This document shows positions 58,001 to 64,000 of a stretch of 64,000 bases of DNA, piece by piece. Under the pieces are notes generated by a model. That model was not told where the DNA came from. It made no database searches and saw nothing but the letters and a program-made list of their open reading frames with translations. Numbering within the stretch: position 1 is the stretch's first letter; every line of letters begins with the position of its first letter. The stretch comes from Aptenodytes patagonicus. Lineage: Eukaryota > Chordata > Aves > Sphenisciformes > Spheniscidae. Both the position numbers and the translations under genes were made by a program. The stretch is taken from NCBI RefSeq assembly GCF_965638725.1, contig NC_134950.1:12772101-12836100 (forward strand), in the 5' to 3' direction.

Positions 58001-61000
58001 CAAGCTAAATCTTCCAGAGTTGCTCCCAACTTTGAAGTCTAATTTCACAAGTGATCATGTATTTAGAAATAAAGCTTCTTGCTTAGTTGTACGTATTTGA
58101 AAGTGCTGTATGTTCGGAGTAGCTGAATCTGGTAGCCCTATGACAGTACAAATGGCCTGACCCTTCTTCCCTCTCTGGCTGATCAGGATGAAAATCTTTT
58201 AGTGGGAAAATACACGCAGAGATGCATATATGTAATATGGATCCGTGTATTATTTGGTCTTGGGCACCCAGTCTGTCTGTAGCTGCCCCCAGACGCCAGG
58301 GTCTCCCCAGGGGCTGGCAGCTGGGTGTGTAAGCCCCAGAGGTGCACAGCCCTGTTCCAGTTGCTGGTATTTAGACCCCATGTGTGCGCTCACACATGCA
58401 TGTACTATGTATATCCTTCTGTAACTGTCCTTAGACACTCGGTCAAACCGGTAACTGGCCCCAGGTGGCCTGGTCTCCCAGTCACCTCATGCACAGACAC
58501 GGGCGGGTCCCTGGCCCAGACCTATGGCCTCTCCAGTAGCTGCCCCCCTGTGCAGCACTTGGCTCAGACCTGTCCCCTCCCTGGTCTCTCCAGTATTTGG
58601 CCCAGACTCGTGGCCTTTCCAGTACCTGGTTCCCAAAACTCTAACCCTAGCTATGCTGGCTTGGTGTCTGTTAGTGATGGCACAGGCTGTGAGGAGGTGT
58701 AGCCCCTTGTCCCGGCGCTGGCACTCGGACCTCTGTACCCCAGGACACAGATAGAAATGCCATTAAATAAATTAAGAAGCCAGGACAGACTGTGGTGATC
58801 GGCATCCCACAATGAGTCGTCTTCTAGGCAGAGGCCCTCACTCGGTCTGTTAGGTGACCCCCAAGGTCTCTCCCGCCTGTGTCCCTGGGGGGTCCCTCAC
58901 CCTGGAGCCAGGCCTTGGGCTGACCAATGGCCTCGCGAGGAGCGGGGCTGGGCTTCTCCCCCAGCACTGCGTTACCAGGGTGCCTCTGCCTGCCGGTGCT
59001 TCTCCGCTGCTTTTTGTTTATGCAGATTATCCTTTAATCACGTAACATAACGTTATAGGTAGTTCCCAGGCATGTCTATAGGTTTTATAGGATGATATAT
59101 AAGCCATAGTCGTACCAGCTGTGGGAATACTATTGAGTACATTTGCAGGTGAGAGAACATAATTATTTCTTGGTCTAGGCTTTTTTTCTAATTCTCTCAG
59201 TGATGAATGCTGAAAGTATTGGATTAAGTCTTTATATACTCCTATGTGTGAGCATGCACAAAAACCTGCCTTCTTCAAATAAATCTAGGGCTCTGCAAAA
59301 TTAAAAATTAGTTGAAAGGCTTCCTGTTAACGATTTCTTTCTTAAACCCTTGAGAGGAAAAATGTTAAAGGTGACTGACAGATCAGACTGCCTCTCATTA
59401 AGCTTTAGGTCTTGTTACATCCATCTATGCTGGATCCGAGAAGCAGAAAATATCTTTAGGGGTTTCATCTCAGATGCCTAAATTCAAAAGCCAGCTATGG
59501 GAGGCATCTCATGAGGCCTCGCCCCACCAGTCTGGAGGCATGCAGGAAGGGAGGTGCTCTTTAAAACGAGCGACAAAGGAAAGGTGATTGACATCCTCAT
59601 CGTGCAAAAGGTCTGTCTTAACATGAGAAGTTGTCAGGTGAACGTTGGGGATGGTTTGTTCAAGGTTGAAGAGAAGACAGACAGACAGTTACAGGATTGC
59701 CCAGCTCTGTGGCTCAGGGCTGACCCCTCAGCAGCAGCTGGCCGCAGCTCTCATTGTGTGGCCCTGCAAAGGCCTTGCACATGCATCATTGTCCTCCTGT
59801 AGTGACCTTCTTCATGCTTCTGTCATCATCCATCAACTACTAATGAAAGAACCTCTTGGTAAAGTTAGTGTCAAGAAGTAGAAGAATCTGGTCTGTTTTC
59901 TGCCCTTTTCATTGTGAGATTTAGTTTGGCATATTCTTAATAAAACTTTGGGTTGTAAACTGAACAAGCCACCTCTCACGGTCATCACAGCTATCCTAAA
60001 AGTGATAGTACTCATGCTTCTTGCAGAAATACCAGCGTGAACAAGATCAACAGCCATAAAAAAAAGTGTATCTTTAGTTCCCTTTGCTTTCCTATGGATA
60101 AATGCCATCCTCCTGAAGGAAATCTTTTAATGTCCCTCCAAATGCAGTCATAAATGGAACAGAGATAGGAGAAAAGCTCTGCTAACTAGATTTTAATTCC
60201 AGGACATGCAAGGTCAAGCTTGACTGCTCCTCTGAACCAATTTTGAAATAAATGGTTGTTGGGGTTTTTCATGAAACACTAAGTTTATATGAAAGGCTTT
60301 GCCTCAATAATTTTTTCAAAGGGTATTAAGCTCAAGTTGTCCACAAGAAAAGTGTGGCAGTGGGGAGCTTTAGCTTTGAAAGCTGTTTGTTTTTTTTTTT
60401 TTCCCGAGAGCTACTTCTTGGTGCAGAAGTGGTTCAAGGCTTACCTGCTGTTAGTTGCACCACTATCAAGTCAGGAGAGTTACAGAATAAACTTGCCTAA
60501 ATGAGGCAGAATTTCCTTCTTAGCTCAACATACATGGTTCAGATAAATATGTTCCTGTTTCCTTCTTTCCCTAGGAGTTTTCCTCTGGCAAAATTGAATG
60601 CTTCAATGGACACTGTTTAAGATCAATGAGAAAAAACATGCTGCCCTGTTCAGACTCTAGCTTTGACAAAAGCATGGAAATATTAAGTGAAAATGTCAAT
60701 CAAAGACACTTTACGAGGTATTGTATTTCTAGATGTCCAGTCTCTCTTCAATTCATAGAATTAAAAGGAAAAGTGAAAGCATGCACAATGAGTCACGTCA
60801 TGATAAATCTACAGCTAAAAATCTGCGGGGGAATACAACGATGTTGACGTCAGTGCCAGTATCTTAGAACTAGAATCACTCTTCTTAGTAAAAGTCTTCT
60901 GCTTGTATAAAAAATATGCATCTTTTCCCAACTCCTTTGAGATCTCTCCTCTGCTTTGGTTACTGAGATGTTATTTGTACTACTGAGATTTCAAGATTAG

Positions 61001-62727
61001 CAAGTTAGGAAATTTATGTCCTTATAGAACTGTCTGCATATGGTATGCAGCAGACTTGGGATCTGAATCCTCCATGTGGTCCACAGGCTTCTCTTTGCAT
61101 GATGTGGAGCACTGGATTATAAACTTGGTCAGGTTCCTTAGTCTTGATGGGGAACAATATAATACAATACTTCTGTACAATAATTCTAATATAGTAATTC
61201 TTTTCTCCCTTCTCTCCTCTGTCCTCTTTCTTAATGTAGGCAGTTGGCAAAGCCGAAATCAGACAAAAAAAAAAAAGAATATAAAGAAGGTAAGTAGTGG
61301 TAAATCCCTAGGGTTCCTTTTTAGCCTGGCTTGTGAGAAGGATTGCATTTGGTCACCCCATCTATTTAACTTGGCCCCAAAAACTTCTGAACTCATCAAC
61401 CAAAATCAACTGAAGTTGTGAGAATAGATATCTCAAAGATAGTGAATTTCCTATGAGTTTTATGAAAAGAGGTAGATGCAAATAGGAGGATATGCTATTA
61501 ATTCCTTTCAGGTTTGGGGAGAACACAGTGTGAATTCCAGCCTGCTCTTAAGCACTAGAGAATCTGTTCCTTAGCTTGGGTTTCTTTGTGACATCGATTT
61601 TTCTGGAGTCTGCAGGACACAATTAATTGAAAATCATTCTTGCAAATAGGAGGGAATATTGCAGTATTATAATATTTGTAAGTTAAAAAGTAATTCAGTC
61701 ATGAGACACACAAACCCACTGATGTGGGGAAGGTGTCACTGAAGTTCAGCGATTTATCTTGGAACCGAATTGCCGTGCTGAGTACACAAGCAGGCTTGGT
61801 GCCGTGAGGCCACTTGCTGGCAGCTGGGAAAATCTGTTATTTCCAGGCAGTGTCCTGCCAGCCAGGGCCTGAACGCAGGAAGGGGCCTGAAATGCACTTT
61901 GTGTGTAGTAATTCAAGTTCTAATTGTGCACTACTTTCTCACTGACCTCTCTTAACTGTTTTAATGATAGTGCAAGTAACAAACCCATGGCAAAGGATGC
62001 TGTGTGGTAAATACTGGGCAGATCTTTTTTTAAAGCAGGCAAGCATTTGAGTTCTTTGGTATTTGGGAGTTTATCTTGAGATATTTCTTCTAGAGCTTTT
62101 GTGTCATGATGCAGAAAAAGTAAGTGATGCATGCTTAAACAGCATACTAAAACCATGCATCTTAAGAAGAGACTTCCCATGTAAACAATTTTTTTAAAAA
62201 AATATTAGATACAATTTTACATGACTCGAGTAAAAACACCTTAGAGTGAGGTATTTGTTGTTTTCACTTTTCCAGAAAGAAATAACTGGAATAAACTTGC
62301 CTCCTGCATGGAACAAAAGTTGCGTGTTTGTTTTCATCAGATTGGCTTTCCAGTCTATAAAAAAGTTCCTATACAAGTCATGCTTTTAAGTAGGTAGTTT
62401 AAACATAAGTAATTTAAGTTGAATGCTGTGGTCATGACAATAACTTCTAATTCCGTATTTAAAGAAAAAATCAAGCCACTGCTGATTTTTTTACATTCTA
62501 CTAGAGCAACAGTGAAATAAAGGGAATAACATATTTTCTGTCTCAAAATATTTTATATATTAATGCATTTTAGTCACCAGAACTCTGAAGACCAGAGCTG
62601 ATGCAAAAGCTGCAGAACAAGTCCATGAAGAAAATGGAGATTTGGAGGTCCGCCAAAGCTGCAGACTTCGACAAAGTCGTTATACCACTACAAATCAATC
62701 TGTTTTGTTTGACAAACTTATAACAAA
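54814..62727 (+). CDS. ATAD2: ATAD2 (ANCCA), exons 1-4, 3' partial
   Basis: ATAD2 is a nuclear AAA+ ATPase with a bromodomain. It binds acetylated histone H4, supports histone dynamics on chromatin and is induced in proliferating cells. Coding exons in the window are 54814-55035, 60575-60717, 61240-61289 and 62574-62727. Phases agree and give the first 189 residues. The start MVVLRSS is identical to the human N-terminus, and downstream blocks DSSSEFISLE, LRSMRKN, SDSSFDK, QRHFTR, NGDLEVRQSCRLRQSRY and LFDKLIT match human ATAD2 in order. The AAA+ and bromodomain exons lie beyond the right edge. The divergent neighbour NTAQ1 supports the call. Confidence 0.96.
55036..60574 (+). other. ATAD2: ATAD2 intron 1 (5.5 kb)
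   Basis: Starts in the CpG island with homopolymers of 14 G (55045-55058) and 13 C (55385-55397). Poly-T tracts lie near 56,610-56,640 and a short (GAT)n at 56,758-56,774. A GC-rich quasi-repetitive block lies at 58,260-59,020. I recognise no transposon with confidence. Confidence 0.75.
58260..59020. repeat. GC-rich quasi-tandem block
   Basis: Loose copies of a phrase like ctggcccagacctatggcct plus ctccagtagctg occur at about 58,511, 58,559 and 58,597. More diverged relatives (ctggccccaggtggcctggt) lie upstream and agcc/cccc-rich text runs to about 59,020. It stands out sharply from the AT-rich intron around it. It could be a decayed minisatellite or part of an unrecognised retroelement. Confidence 0.55.
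60575..60717 (+). CDS. ATAD2: ATAD2 exon 2
   Basis: One hundred forty-three nt starting EFSSGKIECFNGHCLRSMRK and ending NVNQRHFT plus two bases of a split Arg. Acceptor tttccctag, donor GTATTG. The LRSxRK and SDSSF blocks match human. Confidence 0.94.
60718..62573 (+). other. ATAD2: ATAD2 introns 2 and 3
   Basis: Introns 60718-61239 and 61290-62573 flanking the 50-nt exon 3. No repeat is recognised. Confidence 0.75.
61240..61289 (+). CDS. ATAD2: ATAD2 exon 3 (50 nt)
   Basis: Completes the split Arg, then QLAKPKSDKKKKEYKE and one base of a Val codon before GTAAGT. It includes a run of 12 A (61265-61276) coding KKKK. The human counterpart is QLARQQADKKKEEHRE, also lysine-rich. Confidence 0.92.
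62574..62727 (+). CDS. ATAD2: ATAD2 exon 4
   Basis: One hundred fifty-four nt: it completes Val139, then TRTLKTRADAKAAEQVHEEN, GDLEVRQSCRLRQSRY and SVLFDKLIT, with a final split Asn codon. Acceptor tgcattttag, donor GTAAGT. It matches the conserved human block EVRRSCRIRSRY...LFDKLITN. Confidence 0.95.
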
Positions 62728-64000
62728 GTAAGTGGTGTTTTTTCATCATCTTGCAAAGCTACTAAAATGAGCCTTATTAGCAAGCCTTTGCGCTATGGCA
62801 TAATATTGGCTAGGGACTTTCTCCTTCTTTTGACAACAGAAAAAGGTATTGTTATTCCTGGCAGCAAGAGCTAAATGTATTCAGTGGTTAGGCTGAGACT
62901 TCCCTACGTGCCCCTACATATACGATACGTCCTTGTGATAACTGCTGGGCTGCAGGTGCCCTCCATAGTAGAGCCCCACCAGGATCACATGGCTTGGAAC
63001 TTTAAGGATGTTGTCAGCAACCTCTGCTAACACTCGTTTGCCATTGATCAGGTAGGGTCTCCTCCTCTGCCTGCACCGGTATATCCTGTAATTATTGTTA
63101 ATATATTGATTTATGTAAGGTGTGAGCCTTTGTACTTTGCAGCCAAGCTGTTTAACCTGAGTTTTTTGGAAGTAGGTGCTTGTGGCTGTTTAAGACTTCC
63201 AGGTCTGAGAGTGTGTGCAGGAGGATGTAGTTGGAAGGTGCTTCATGTGTGAAGAATTTGGGCACAGCCAATGTTTAAATTTGCCACTGGTGTCTTCGTT
63301 TTGGGATTGCCAGTTGCGGAGAGATCTTCATACTAGAGCATCTTCTATGTATGGGCTGGGTGGGTTTATGTGTTGTCTTGTGAACCAAAATGATCACTTT
63401 ACGTTGTGACTTTCAGTAGATTTAACTTGCCCTCTAAATAAATTTCCTTAGCATAAGAAGCGCCTTCATTTTTAATTAACTTTTCTTCCATGCTTACGAA
63501 TATTTTTATAATGCTCAGTTGATTTAAGATACTGAGGAAAGTTGGATACAGCCAAAGTGAAGTAGTCCTAGTGTTTCTGCCTGTCTGTCTATGGCTTAAT
63601 TCTCTTTGTGAAGCCCAAATTGACGTTGTTTTCTGAAAGGTTTGTGAAGTGTAACAGCAGTGGGATGTTTTTTCCGGCATATATAGTCATAGAAAACCAA
63701 CACAAAACTTAAATTACGGTTAAGAGAAGAATAAGCAATCTGTTGTCTGAGGAAGGCTGTGAACTAAAAATGACTTGATGCTATCATGCAGAGCAACTTA
63801 AGTGCTATTAAAAACTGCCATAATTTCTTTCTGTTATCTTACTATGATCTTCAGAATTGTTTTTTTCCTACTAAACCAGATTTTTTTCTACTGTGTTCAG
63901 CAAGAGGGGAAAATAAACCTGAAAACAGTGTATGTTTGCAAATCCTCAAATGCTTGTTCTTAAATCTCTCTATAAAAAAGTAAACATTTGACCTAATTTT
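62728..64000 (+). other. ATAD2: ATAD2 intron 4 (5' part)
   Basis: The intron continues to the right edge of the window. No further ATAD2 exon or repeat is recognised. Confidence 0.7.

Noticed and set aside
1..64000. tRNA, rRNA or known small RNA genes
   Set aside because: I saw no cloverleaf box A/B pair or conserved small-RNA stem on reading, but covariance-model searches were not possible here.

Overview
This is vertebrate nuclear DNA and almost certainly from a bird. The interspersed repeats are CR1 LINEs with the octamer-like 3' end (ATTCTATG repeats) and avian-type endogenous retrovirus LTRs. The three genes are spliced, with long introns, and the best protein matches are FBXO32, NTAQ1 and ATAD2. 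These three are neighbours on human 8q24.13 in the same relative order and orientation. The LTR types hint at a non-galliform bird, but the species cannot be fixed from this window.

Layout. Positions 1 to about 23,600 hold exons 2-9 of FBXO32 on the + strand; exon 1 and its promoter lie to the left of the window. The coding part ends at 18,464 and is followed by a 3' UTR of about 5.1 kb. From about 23,600 to 40,250 I see no gene, only repeats: three CR1 copies (one about 1.8 kb with a decayed reverse transcriptase), the 3' end of an endogenous retrovirus with its LTR, a fragment of the same LTR, and an old CR1 remnant. Positions 40,250-54,156 hold all six coding exons of NTAQ1 on the - strand, converging on FBXO32. 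Its 9.8 kb intron 5 contains two solo LTRs, one inserted inside a CR1. From 54,157 to 54,813 lies a 657-base, GC-rich divergent promoter shared by NTAQ1 and ATAD2, with a CCAAT box and an E2F-like site. From 54,814 to the right edge are the first four coding exons of ATAD2 (+), ending inside intron 4.

The genes do not form one pathway. FBXO32 (atrogin-1/MAFbx) is a muscle ubiquitin-ligase F-box subunit. NTAQ1 is the N-terminal glutamine amidohydrolase of the N-degron pathway. ATAD2 is an E2F-linked chromatin AAA+ bromodomain protein. The first two both touch protein degradation, but their adjacency is ordinary vertebrate synteny.

The observations most worth a second look are: a roughly 49-base tandem repeat shared by two retroviral elements whose LTRs differ; a tandem splice acceptor in NTAQ1 that would add or drop three residues in frame; the NTAQ1 catalytic cysteine codon split by intron 1; and the E2F/CCAAT arrangement in the shared promoter. 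I found no clearly new biological system.
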